From Microcaldota archaeon (lineage in GTDB: Archaea; Micrarchaeota; Micrarchaeia; Anstonellales; Bilamarchaeaceae): a stretch of DNA of 34,227 bases. Under the pieces are notes generated by a model. It saw nothing but the letters and a program-made list of their open reading frames with translations. It had not been told where the DNA came from and searched no databases. Of the stretch, positions 1 to 6,322 are shown piece after piece. A program made the position numbers and the translations under genes. The stretch lies in the NCBI GenBank assembly GCA_013425375.1, contig JACCLH010000083.1, forward strand, positions 1 through 34,227, read 5' to 3'. How positions within the stretch are numbered: position 1 is the first letter of the stretch; every line of letters begins with the position of its first letter.

Positions 1-251
1 AGACTATTTTTCAATTCTTCTATCGCCTTTGCGACCTTCATCCCTTTCTCAGTAAGTTTGACTATCCTTTTCTTGCCCTTGGGCTCTATGGACACGAAGC
101 CGCCCTTCTGGAGCTGGGACATCAGCTTGGTCACATACACATAAGTGGTGTCTGTGCTTTTGGCGATTTTGGAGAGGTGCCACGGCGTCTCGCTGTCGCG
201 CAGCACGGCCATTATACGGCATGGTTTCGGCCGCGCGAACCTGGTGAACAT
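1..251 (-). CDS. Winged-helix (MarR/ArsR-like) transcriptional regulator, C-terminus cut by window edge
   Basis: The reading frame from ATG at 251 runs off the left edge after 83 codons. Its start, MFTRFARPKPCRIMAVL, is followed by a helix-turn-helix (HLSKIAKSTDTTYVYVTKLM, residues about 26-45) and a wing (GGFVSIEPKGKKRIVKLTEKG), the order of a winged-helix DNA-binding domain of the MarR type. A TATA-like TTTTAAAA at 274-281 lies about 26 nt upstream, so the transcript is probably leaderless. The gene is divergent from the 71-residue protein at 387. A 9-bp inverted repeat lies between the two promoters and could be its operator. The family is inferred from fold-level motifs only; the ligand and targets are unknown. 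Confidence 0.75.
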   Translation of the reverse strand, partial: MFTRFARPKPCRIMAVLRDSETPWHLSKIAKSTDTTYVYVTKLMSQLQKGGFVSIEPKGKKRIVKLTEKGMKVAKAIEELKNS

Positions 252-273
252 GACGCCCTATATCGTCCGCTTG

Positions 274-324
274 TTTTAAAAGCTATCATTTACGTCGTTG
301 CACCGACGATAGCTTTATAAAATA
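274..324. promoter_or_regulatory. Divergent promoters flanking an inverted repeat (candidate operator)
   Basis: AAAGCTATC at 279-287 is the exact reverse complement of GATAGCTTT at 308-316. An inner GTCG/CGAC pair lies near the centre. The left arm overlaps a minus-strand TATA box (TTTTAAAA, 274-281), and the right arm overlaps a plus-strand TATA box (TTTATAAAATA, 314-324). A dimeric regulator bound here would occlude both promoters. The flanking winged-helix gene is the obvious candidate; that assignment is inference. Confidence 0.5.
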
Positions 325-386
325 TCTCTCGGTGATATGGGTGCAATCGACAAACGCTCCCGCGGGGGGCATAAGAAGGTGACAAC

Positions 387-602
387 ATGGGACAGAAAAT
401 CGGAAGCGAAAAAATCTCTAGGGAAGACGGATATCTGTACTTCGTAGGCAAGGACGGCTATGTCTGGGCAGCTCCTATGAAGCACAACAAGAAGGGGAGG
501 AAGAAAAAGGTAGGCGGCGAGAAGATTTCCAAGGAAACCGGCTACATGTACTACCTTGGCAAAGACGGATATGTATACAAGGCGAAGCTGAAGAACTCGT
601 AA
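387..602 (+). CDS. Small basic protein with an internal tandem duplication
   Basis: This is a 71-residue protein. Residues 6-34 (GSEKISREDGYLYFVGKDGY...) and 43-71 (GGEKISKETGYMYYLGKDGY...) are two copies of one 29-residue unit, joined by a Lys/Arg-rich linker (KKGRKKK). The alternating aromatic and glycine pattern suggests short beta-hairpins. There is no signal peptide or membrane segment. An AAGGTGA ribosome-binding site ends about 6 nt before the ATG, and a T-rich tract follows the stop. I do not recognise a named family. The lysine content would suit nucleic-acid or ribosome binding, but that is a guess. Confidence 0.8.
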   Translation: MGQKIGSEKISREDGYLYFVGKDGYVWAAPMKHNKKGRKKKVGGEKISKETGYMYYLGKDGYVYKAKLKNS

Positions 603-611
603 TCAACCAGC

Positions 612-658
612 TTCATCTTTTTTTCTTTCCTCTTATTTTTTAAATCAACCCCTGCTAA
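612..658 (+). promoter_or_regulatory. T-rich terminator of the upstream gene and TATA box of rps6e
   Basis: A run of Ts and Cs from about 617 to 650 follows the stop codon at 602, as in archaeal U-tract termination. TTTTTAAATC at 646-655 is a plausible TATA box for rps6e. The leader carries GAGGTGG at 681-687, a strong ribosome-binding site placed just before the ATG at 693. Confidence 0.45.
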
Positions 659-692
659 TTCCTTTTCAATCTACTTATACTGAGGTGGACAA

Positions 693-1082
693 ATGCGTAT
701 AGTGATATCGGAATCCAGCGGAAAGAGCTACCAGATAGAGCTCGCGAAGGACAAGGAATCCAGCCTGGCCGGAAAGAAGATAGGTGACGAGCTGGACGGC
801 AACCTGGTCGGCGCTGCGGGGTACACCCTCGAGCTGACCGGCGGAAGCGACAACAGCGGCTTCCCGATGCGCGTTGAGGTGCACGGCGCAGCGAAGAAAC
901 TCGTGCTCACCAGCGACGGAGTCGGCTTCAAGGCCAAGGACAAGGGTGCGCGGAGGAGGCGTTACATGCGCGGCAACACCTACTCCTCCGAGATAGTCCA
1001 GGTGAACACTAAAGTGAAGACGCCCGGCGCGGTGCCCCTGGAGCAGCTTTTCCCCAAGGCTGAGAAGAAGGAGACCAAATGA
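693..1082 (+). CDS. rps6e: 30S ribosomal protein S6e
   Basis: This 129-residue protein is the normal archaeal S6e length. It shows the S6e signatures GKSYQIEL near the N-terminus, GAAGYTLELTGGSDNSGFPMR in the middle (residues about 50-70), and the basic KGARRRRYMRGNT stretch. S6e is a small-subunit ribosomal protein found in archaea and eukaryotes. A GAGGTGG ribosome-binding site fixes the start. Its stop overlaps the start of aIF2-gamma (ATGA at 1079-1082), so the two are translationally coupled. The rps6e-aif2g pairing is common in archaea. Confidence 0.96.
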   Translation: MRIVISESSGKSYQIELAKDKESSLAGKKIGDELDGNLVGAAGYTLELTGGSDNSGFPMRVEVHGAAKKLVLTSDGVGFKAKDKGARRRRYMRGNTYSSEIVQVNTKVKTPGAVPLEQLFPKAEKKETK

Positions 1083-2272
1083 TGCAGGCTGAGATGAACA
1101 TCGGCATGCTTGGCCATGTCGACCACGGCAAGACCACCCTCACCAAGGCGCTCACGGGAAAATGGACCGACACGCACAGCGAGGAGATAAAACGCGGCAT
1201 TTCCATCCGCCTCGGCTATGCCGACGCTTATATATATCACTGCCCGAAATGCGATTTGTATTCGTCTGAAGCTAAATGCCCGAAATGCGGCGGCAAGCCC
1301 AAGCTCGCCAGGAAGCTGTCCATAGTGGATGCGCCTGGCCATGAGACGCTTATGACCACGGTCATAGCTGCGACCAGCATCCTGGACGGCGTGCTTTTCC
1401 TAATAGCGGCCAACGAGCCATGCCCGCAGCCGCAGACCACAGAGCACCTGCTCGTGCTGAATTCCACAGGCATAAAGAACGTCATAATAGTCCAGACCAA
1501 GATAGACCTGGTCACCAAAGAGAAGGCCATGGAGAACTACAAACAGATAAAGGCGTTCCTGAAGGGCACGGTCGCAGAGAACGCGTCCATAATACCCGTG
1601 TCTGCCAATGCAGGCCTCAACATGGATGCTCTGCTCAGGAAGATAAACGAGGTCATGAAGCCCCAGCCGCATGACGAGAAAGCGCCGCTGAGGATGTACG
1701 TCTCACGTTCATTCGATGTCAACAGGCCAGGTACATCTGTCAAGGACCTGAAGGGCGGGGTGCTCGGAGGTTCCATCGTCCAGGGCGTGCTGAAGGTCGG
1801 GGACGAGATAGAGATAAAGCCCGGCATAGTGCGCAAGGAAGGCGGGAAGCCGACCTCTGTGGTATGCAAGGCCCAGAGCCTGATGGAGGAGACCGAGGTG
1901 CTTGAGAGCGCCAAGCCAGGCGGACTTGTGGCGGTGGCCACGACCCTGGACCCGTCGCTCACGAAATCAGACGCGCTCGTCGGCTCCGTAGTAGGAAGGA
2001 AGGGCGAGGTTCCTGACCCTGTGGATACGCTCAACGTGAAGTATGCCTTGCTCGAGCGGGCCGACATGCAGAACATGCCATTGCGCGAGAACGAGCCCGT
2101 TGTGGTGAACGTTCATACCTGCACAGACGTGGGGATTCTGGTGAAGCTTTCCAAAGGCGTCGCCACCATAAAGCTGAAGAAGCCGACAGTGGCTTACAAG
2201 GACATGTATGTGGCCCTTTCCAGGAAGATAGGCCAGCGGTGGCGCCTGAGTGCCTGGGGCAAAGTGGTCTAA
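1079..2272 (+). CDS. aif2g: Translation initiation factor aIF2 subunit gamma
   Basis: This is the GTPase subunit of aIF2, which delivers initiator Met-tRNA to the small ribosomal subunit. In 397 residues it has the P-loop GHVDHGKT (12-19), a zinc knuckle with C55, C58, C67 and C70 (two CPKC motifs), the G3 motif DAPGH (84-88), the G4 position TKID (140-143) and G5 SANAG. Domains II and III follow, including the family stretch LGGSIVQGVLKVGDEIEIKPG. The length is typical. One oddity is that the G4 motif reads TKID rather than NKxD. The start overlaps the rps6e stop; the second Met or M6 are alternative starts. Confidence 0.96.
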   Translation: MMQAEMNIGMLGHVDHGKTTLTKALTGKWTDTHSEEIKRGISIRLGYADAYIYHCPKCDLYSSEAKCPKCGGKPKLARKLSIVDAPGHETLMTTVIAATSILDGVLFLIAANEPCPQPQTTEHLLVLNSTGIKNVIIVQTKIDLVTKEKAMENYKQIKAFLKGTVAENASIIPVSANAGLNMDALLRKINEVMKPQPHDEKAPLRMYVSRSFDVNRPGTSVKDLKGGVLGGSIVQGVLKVGDEIEIKPGIVRKEGGKPTSVVCKAQSLMEETEVLESAKPGGLVAVATTLDPSLTKSDALVGSVVGRKGEVPDPVDTLNVKYALLERADMQNMPLRENEPVVVNVHTCTDVGILVKLSKGVATIKLKKPTVAYKDMYVALSRKIGQRWRLSAWGKVV

Positions 2273-2309
2273 TTTAAAATTCTGACGCGTAAAACTTATT
2301 CGTGTTCAC

Positions 2310-2509
2310 GCTGGGGTGCAGCTGACCGACGTTTCGGCCATCGCACCCCCAGCTACTGCGTGACTCATGTTTTCACGCTGGGGTTGTAGCTGGCCGGTGT
2401 TCCGGCCATCAAACCCCAGCTAAGCCAGACTCATGTTTTCACGCTGGGGTGCAGCTGACCGACGTTTCGGTCATCGCGCCCCCAGCTACTGCGTGACTTA
2501 TGTTTTCAC
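2310..2509 (+). repeat. Three tandem 66-67-bp hairpin repeats abutting tRNA-Ser
   Basis: Units start at 2310, 2377 and 2443. The next period boundary, 2510, is the first base of tRNA-Ser, which starts with the same GCTGGGGT. Each unit folds into an outer stem GCTGGGG.../...CCCCAGC, an inner 7-bp stem with a 4-nt loop, and a linker ending ATGTTTTCAC. The inner stem changes in a compensatory way: TGACCGA/TCGGCCA (one A-C mismatch) in unit 1, TGGCCGG/CCGGCCA in unit 2, TGACCGA/TCGGTCA in unit 3. The outer stem switches between TGC/GCA and TTG/CAA. This points to selection on RNA or cruciform structure. The outer stem imitates the tRNA acceptor stem. No protein gene fits here. Confidence 0.85.
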
Positions 2510-2647
2510 GCTGGGGTCGCCTAGTCCGGTAGGGCGAAAGGTTGCTATCGCGCTTTTTAGTAAAAAGCGCCCAAAAACGGGCTGTAAAAAGCGTTGCGGA
2601 AACCTTTTGCGCGCAAGCGTCCGGGAGTTCAAATCTCCCCCCTAGCG
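2510..2647 (+). tRNA. trnS(gct): tRNA-Ser(GCT) with one intron
   Basis: Acceptor stem GCTGGGG (2510-2516) pairs with CCCTAGC (2640-2646), with one G-U. The discriminator is G (2647), as expected for serine. D-arm GCCT/GGGC, anticodon stem AAAGG (2537-2541)/CCTTT (2603-2607), anticodon GCT (2544-2546). The T-arm is GGGAG, loop TTCAAAT, CTCCC. A 15-nt variable region with a GCGC/GCGT stem makes it class II. A 54-nt intron (2548-2601) sits at the canonical 37/38 position. There is no CCA in the gene. The acceptor half repeats the start of the upstream tandem units. ogt follows with no TATA box of its own. Confidence 0.93.
2548..2601 (+). other. tRNA-Ser intron (position 37/38) with CTTTTTAGTAAAAAG hairpin
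   Basis: The intron contains the hairpin GCGCTTTTT-AGT-AAAAAGCGC followed by a second hairpin, GCCC-AAAAAC-GGGC. The same two elements recur in the T-loop intron of tRNA-Trp and, modified, in the D-loop intron of tRNA-Arg, so these introns look related. Boundaries are set by restoring a normal seven-base anticodon loop, TTGCTAA. Splicing would be by the archaeal tRNA endonuclease on a bulge-helix-bulge. Confidence 0.85.
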
Positions 2648-2650
2648 ATT

Positions 2651-2723
2651 TTTGTTCACTGGCCTCGTTTTTGTTCGTTAGCTCGCCTCCGGCCCGCACG
2701 AACACTGGCTCGGCGTGAACAAA
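2651..2723. repeat. Nested inverted repeat between tRNA-Ser and ogt
   Basis: TTTGTTCAC at 2651-2659 is the exact reverse complement of GTGAACAAA at 2715-2723. Inside it, TGTTCGT (2672-2678) pairs with ACGAACA (2698-2704). The two nested stems would form a long interrupted hairpin in the transcript just before the ogt start. It could be a processing or termination structure, or the remains of a mobile palindrome. Confidence 0.6.
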
Positions 2724-2739
2724 CCACAAGCTGATTATC

Positions 2740-3117
2740 ATGTCATTCACAGAAAAGGTCTATTTTGCCTGCAAATGCATCCCGAAAGGCAAGGTCGCCA
2801 CCTACTCCCAGCTCGCCCGCGCAAGCACAAATTTTCGCAAAAAATTTGTGCGCATTGGAAATTCGGTTAGAATTTCCAATACAATAAACAAACCAAAATC
2901 CGCTCGTGCAATAAGTCGCGCGAACGCGTGTCGTGCAGTGGGCAACGCGCTCAACAAAAACCGTTCCCGCTCGGTTCCGTGCCATCGTGTCATAAGGAGC
3001 GACGGGACTGTTGGTGGGTTCGCGAGAGGAACGAGAGCGAAAATAAGGATGTTGCGGAGCGAGGGCGTGGAGATAAAGAACGGAAAAATCCCGCCGCGAT
3101 TCCTCTGCAGAATCTGA
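2740..3117 (+). CDS. ogt: Methylated-DNA-protein cysteine methyltransferase (MGMT/Ogt), with an insertion
   Basis: This single-use DNA repair protein takes alkyl groups from O6-alkylguanine onto its own cysteine. In 125 residues it is essentially the C-terminal MGMT domain. It has the family opening CIPKGKVATYSQLA (13-26), the helix-turn-helix part RAVGNAL, the active-site motif PCHRV with nucleophile C81, and the closing GGFARGTRAKIRML. Between YSQLARA and RAVGNAL, where relatives usually have only a few residues, there are about 30 extra residues rich in Asn, Lys and Arg. That stretch is coded by two perfect AT-rich palindromes. Activity with this insertion is uncertain. No TATA box is evident, so transcription from the tRNA-Ser promoter is possible. 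Confidence 0.88.
   Translation: MSFTEKVYFACKCIPKGKVATYSQLARASTNFRKKFVRIGNSVRISNTINKPKSARAISRANACRAVGNALNKNRSRSVPCHRVIRSDGTVGGFARGTRAKIRMLRSEGVEIKNGKIPPRFLCRI
2825..2880. repeat. Pair of perfect palindromes inserted in frame in ogt
   Basis: GCACAAATTTT (2825-2835) and AAAATTTGTGC (2841-2851) form an 11-bp stem with a 5-nt loop. Two bases later, ATTGGAAATTC (2854-2864) and GAATTTCCAAT (2870-2880) form a second 11-bp stem, also with a 5-nt loop. Both stems are free of mismatches and much richer in AT than the rest of the gene. The frame stays open across them. They coincide with the extra segment of the protein. Confidence 0.85.
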
Positions 3118-3180
3118 CTTATTCCTGTCATCGCAACTAAAATCCGTTCCTGATAACCACATTCAACCTCATTTGAATAC

Positions 3181-3219
3181 CTTTATAAACATTTTTCGCC
3201 ATATTCTGTCCGGGAGGGG
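3181..3219 (+). promoter_or_regulatory. TATA box and ribosome-binding site of the gene at 3228
   Basis: CTTTATAAAC at 3181-3190 is a clear archaeal TATA box. GGGAGGGG at 3212-3219 is a Shine-Dalgarno sequence placed 8 nt before the ATG at 3228. Confidence 0.6.
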
Positions 3220-3227
3220 ATAATTCT

Positions 3228-3536
3228 ATGAGGAATTTGAAGGCAGCAACCGAGGCCGTACCAAAGCATAGCCGCATAAAAATCCCGAAGGGATATGAAG
3301 CCAGAAAGAGGCTTGTGGAACTCTATTTCGAGCTGAAGCGGAGAAAACCGGATTCCGAAGCTCATGCCGATTCCAGGCCCTTTATCCTGTCAAAGCGGAG
3401 CAACGCCAGAGCCGAGCGCGAGATCGCGAAACTGGTCGGCACGAATGTGTCAATCGTCAGGTCCCACGAATTGGATGCAATGCTGGGCCAGGATGCGATA
3501 GACCGCCTGATTTCAGAAGCCAGGAAAAAGCGCTGA
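3228..3536 (+). CDS. Conserved-looking small basic protein, function unknown
   Basis: This is a 102-residue, strongly charged protein with Lys/Arg spread throughout and no membrane segment or signal. The N-terminal half (HSRIKIPKGYEARKRLVELY, residues 14-33) and the C-terminal half (REIAKLVGTNVSIVRSHELD) both look helical. The latter could be a DNA-binding helix-turn-helix, though weakly. A good TATA box and GGGAGGGG ribosome-binding site support it as a real gene. It ends 3 nt from the convergent orc1/cdc6 gene. I do not recognise the family. Confidence 0.65.
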   Translation: MRNLKAATEAVPKHSRIKIPKGYEARKRLVELYFELKRRKPDSEAHADSRPFILSKRSNARAEREIAKLVGTNVSIVRSHELDAMLGQDAIDRLISEARKKR

Positions 3537-3539
3537 GAT

Positions 3540-4730
3540 TCAGCTTCCGAACAGGCTCTTCTTGAGTATCGCCAGGACGCTCTCATGGTCAGGCTCTATC
3601 CTTATCAGGGTGGTCTGGCCGCGGACTCCCTTGCCGCTCGGAGTGGTTATTATCAGGCCAAGCGTCTCAAGGTCGTTCAGGTATTCCTTGTACCATCTTG
3701 AGCTCCTGGGCCTTTTCCTAGCGGCCTTGCACGCCCGTTCATACTCCTCATACACCTCTCCTGAGAAAAGGAACCCGGTCTCCACTCCCCCGAGCCTGGA
3801 ATATTTGCTGCCGGAGCCTGACAGGGTGGCTATCGCATAGAGGACCAGCTGATGCATCTCAGGCAGGGTGCTTATGGTCTCCACGATGAGGTCCAGCTCC
3901 ACCTTCTTCCTGGCGGATTCAACGTCTATGTCGCTCACTTTCTTCCTGCCCTGCTGCTGGGCGATCTCGCCTGCCTTGTTGAGCAGCTTGAGCGCATAGC
4001 GGGCATCGCCGCTCTCCTGCGATGTTATTGCTGCGGACAGATTGATGGCCGAAGGGTCTACCACTCCTGCCGCGAATCCCTCACCCACCCGCTGCTCAAG
4101 TATCTTCTTGAGCTGCTCAGCGGTGTATGGCTGGAATATCATCTCTGTCTCATAGAGGCTGCTCCTGCTCCTTGGGTCCAGCGAGTCCTTGAAGTTCAGC
4201 TTGTTGGAGATGCCTATGATGCTGACACCACCCCTCTTCACCTCGTCGTTGGAGCGTGTCATGGTGTACACCAGGTCATCCAGGTCCTTCACCATGTCTA
4301 TCTCGTCAAGCACGACCACGATCTGCTCTCCTGCGGAAGCGATCTCTATCAGCTTCTCGTAGAGGAAAGGCAGTCCGAATCCGGCCTTCTCCAGCTCTGG
4401 CATGTATCCCTTCAGCACCTTCTGGAGTATCCTGTAGCGCGAGTTGTATATCCTGCAGTTCACATAGTGCATGCTCGCGCTGCCTGGCTTGGCGTTGATG
4501 ATGAACTCGTCCATCACCTTCTTGGTGGTGCACGTCTTGCCCGTGCCGGTCTTGCCGTATATAATGAGGTTCCTGGGCCTCTGCCCTCTCAGCGCAGGTG
4601 TCACCACGGTCCTTATCTCGTGCATCTGCTGGTCCCTGTAGGGCAGGTCCTTGGGCACATAGTGCGGTGACAGGACCGACAGGTCCTTGAAGATGGAAGT
4701 CTCTGAAAGCATTTTGTCAAAAGAAGTCAT
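3540..4730 (-). CDS. orc1/cdc6: Orc1/Cdc6 replication initiator
   Basis: This AAA+ ATPase binds origins and helps load MCM. It shows Walker A GKTGTGKT (residues 59-66), Walker B VVVLDEID (138-145), a sensor-1 region (GVSIIGISNKLNF), the GDARYALKLLNKAGE sensor-2 helix, and a C-terminal winged helix with the Orc-type SSRWYKEYLNDLETLGLI. I chose the ATG at 4730 (396 residues, MTSFDKML...). A frame extends to 4772, but a TATA-like TTTTTAAG (4753-4760 on the plus strand) lies about 25 nt upstream of 4730, inside that extension, which makes 4730 a near-leaderless start. Archaeal origins often lie beside this gene. I saw no clear origin boxes in the short upstream gap. Confidence 0.95.
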   Translation of the reverse strand: MTSFDKMLSETSIFKDLSVLSPHYVPKDLPYRDQQMHEIRTVVTPALRGQRPRNLIIYGKTGTGKTCTTKKVMDEFIINAKPGSASMHYVNCRIYNSRYRILQKVLKGYMPELEKAGFGLPFLYEKLIEIASAGEQIVVVLDEIDMVKDLDDLVYTMTRSNDEVKRGGVSIIGISNKLNFKDSLDPRSRSSLYETEMIFQPYTAEQLKKILEQRVGEGFAAGVVDPSAINLSAAITSQESGDARYALKLLNKAGEIAQQQGRKKVSDIDVESARKKVELDLIVETISTLPEMHQLVLYAIATLSGSGSKYSRLGGVETGFLFSGEVYEEYERACKAARKRPRSSRWYKEYLNDLETLGLIITTPSGKGVRGQTTLIRIEPDHESVLAILKKSLFGS

Positions 4731-4849
4731 AGTAGTGCCTTGCTTGGAAATGTTTTTAAGCCAGAGTTCCACTAATCCGGGTCCCCGCGTTGCTTTTTAA
4801 TATTTTGCCAGCAGAAAGGTTCCTACTACTCTATGGAGGCGATTTGTGA

Positions 4850-5272
4850 ATGATAGTCGGTGAAAGGATACTAGAAGTCAGCGGAAACAAGACCCCGAAG
4901 GCCAGCATAAAAGGGCTGAGCATAAACATCTCTCTGGAAGACGTGAAGAGCCAGGAAGACAACATCGAGATAACGTATGTCTACACTGCCAACTACCAGC
5001 AGGATGCAGGCCAGCTCAAGATAAAAGGGGTCCTGCTCGCCAGGGAAGAGGCCAAGCTCGCCAAGGAGATCGTGGATACCTGGAAGAAGAGCAAGAAGAT
5101 CCCGGAAAGCTACACGAGCATGGTGCTGAGCGCGGTCAACTATAGTGGCAGCGCGAACGGCACCCTGGTCGCGCGCGTGCTCGGCCTGACAGCACCTCTG
5201 ATTCCGCCAAGGATACAATTGTCCAAGGGCGCTGGGACTGCTGTTCCAGCTGCCCCTGCGGCCAAGAAATAA
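4850..5272 (+). CDS. Conserved archaeal protein, possibly SecB-like
   Basis: This 140-residue soluble protein starts with a beta-rich part (ERILEVSGNKTPKASIKGLS, then EDNIEITYVYTANY). A helical part follows (REEAKLAKEIVDTWKKSKKI), then a segment that ends TAPLIPPRIQL before an Ala/Pro tail. The order of strands plus a long helix and a Pro-rich end resembles small archaeal proteins that have been compared to the SecB chaperone. That is a recollection of pattern, not a match I could test. A GGAGGCGA ribosome-binding site supports the start. It is divergent from orc1/cdc6, with about 120 bp between start codons. Confidence 0.7.
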   Translation: MIVGERILEVSGNKTPKASIKGLSINISLEDVKSQEDNIEITYVYTANYQQDAGQLKIKGVLLAREEAKLAKEIVDTWKKSKKIPESYTSMVLSAVNYSGSANGTLVARVLGLTAPLIPPRIQLSKGAGTAVPAAPAAKK

Positions 5273-5325
5273 TCATTTCCTCGTTTTCTCACTATTTTTA
5301 ACCTTTTCTTAACACATACATTCTG

Positions 5326-6321
5326 ATGGATGCACCACCACTATATCTCACGCTCGGCACGACCGCGGCCTCAAGGAAGCGGCGTCTTTGCTCGAGGATG
5401 CAGAAACAGGCTGAAGCCAATGCCAGAAACGGGCTCAGCACCCGCATCCCGTTCCTTAAAAGCGCTCTCTGCGGCCAGGAGACGCTGAACGGCGAATCCG
5501 TCCCCGCACAGCCGCGCAAGCTGGACAAGGACGCGCCAGAGGGCCATAGCCTCCCTTTCACCGTGAACTATCTCGCGCTATTCCGCCTGCGGTCCTTCTG
5601 GGACGACATCATGAGGTTCAATTCATTCAACGCCAGCCGCGGCCTACAGGCGATTTCCCTCGAGCGCCCCGTCAACAACCAACTACTCTATCGCGTCACT
5701 GCCTGCGACATATCTTATGTCGGAGACCTCCGCATCGCCCGCGTGACCGGCGACGAATCCGGCTTCACACTCGGCGGCGGTGGGGTTTTCAGCCCGATTC
5801 TGTACGGCATCGCCTTGAGCAAAGCCCAGTCATTCTATTCAGGTTCGCATATACAGTGCCACGAAATCGAACATGCAAGGCACCATTCACTGTGGCATCT
5901 TGCTGGGTTCCCGTTTCTCGCATTGCCGTCTAAATCTACTGAGTACCTCGCCATGCTCAAGACTCTGATTGAGCTGGGTGAAGCGCCGCAGCTGCTCGCG
6001 TGGCGGAATGAATTCATCGATGTCCTCCCGTTCAAAGGCCCTCCAGGGGACAGGAAAGCCCATGACGCCGCTGCCCTGATGTTCATCCAGCGCCTGACCG
6101 AGCGATACGGGATGACGAGAGAAGAAGTCGCCCTGGCGATAATATGGACCTTGCGGGAAGAAGTGGAGGCGCGCCACGGTCAGGAGGTCAGCCTGTCTTG
6201 CGCCGAACACTTCGAGAGAATGAAAGCCGCGGCGTTCATCGAATATCGTGAAACCTACGCCCGGCTTTTCGGGATGTCGCTGGACGACTTGCGCGATGTC
6301 GTCTCAAGGCTTAGCATGTAG
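5326..6321 (+). CDS. Putative zinc-dependent peptidase-like protein (HEIEH motif)
   Basis: This is a 331-residue soluble protein. The central stretch CHEIEHARHHSLWH carries an HExxH motif (H179, E180, H183). E206 in STEYLAML lies 23 residues further on, a spacing that would suit a gluzincin third zinc ligand. A glycine run (GFTLGGGGVFSP, about 147-156) precedes it. The N-terminal 70 residues are basic and probably disordered. No signal peptide is present, so it should be cytoplasmic. A TATA-like TTTTTAAC about 28 nt upstream suggests a leaderless transcript. It meets the convergent ACT gene with a 1-nt gap. I do not recognise the family; peptidase activity is inference from the motif alone. 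Confidence 0.65.
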   Translation: MDAPPLYLTLGTTAASRKRRLCSRMQKQAEANARNGLSTRIPFLKSALCGQETLNGESVPAQPRKLDKDAPEGHSLPFTVNYLALFRLRSFWDDIMRFNSFNASRGLQAISLERPVNNQLLYRVTACDISYVGDLRIARVTGDESGFTLGGGGVFSPILYGIALSKAQSFYSGSHIQCHEIEHARHHSLWHLAGFPFLALPSKSTEYLAMLKTLIELGEAPQLLAWRNEFIDVLPFKGPPGDRKAHDAAALMFIQRLTERYGMTREEVALAIIWTLREEVEARHGQEVSLSCAEHFERMKAAAFIEYRETYARLFGMSLDDLRDVVSRLSM

Positions 6322-6322
6322 C

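Noticed and set aside
2310-2509. Possible CRISPR array
   Set aside because: The whole 66-67-bp unit is repeated including the part that would be spacer, with no unique spacers, and no cas genes are nearby.
4731-4849. Replication origin next to orc1/cdc6
   Set aside because: Origins often lie here, but the 119-bp gap holds only promoters and I see no repeated origin-recognition boxes or long AT-rich unwinding tract.
5298-5561. Alternative minus-strand gene over the start of the HEIEH protein
   Set aside because: No promoter or ribosome-binding site; the plus-strand frame has a leaderless promoter and runs intact to the convergent gene.
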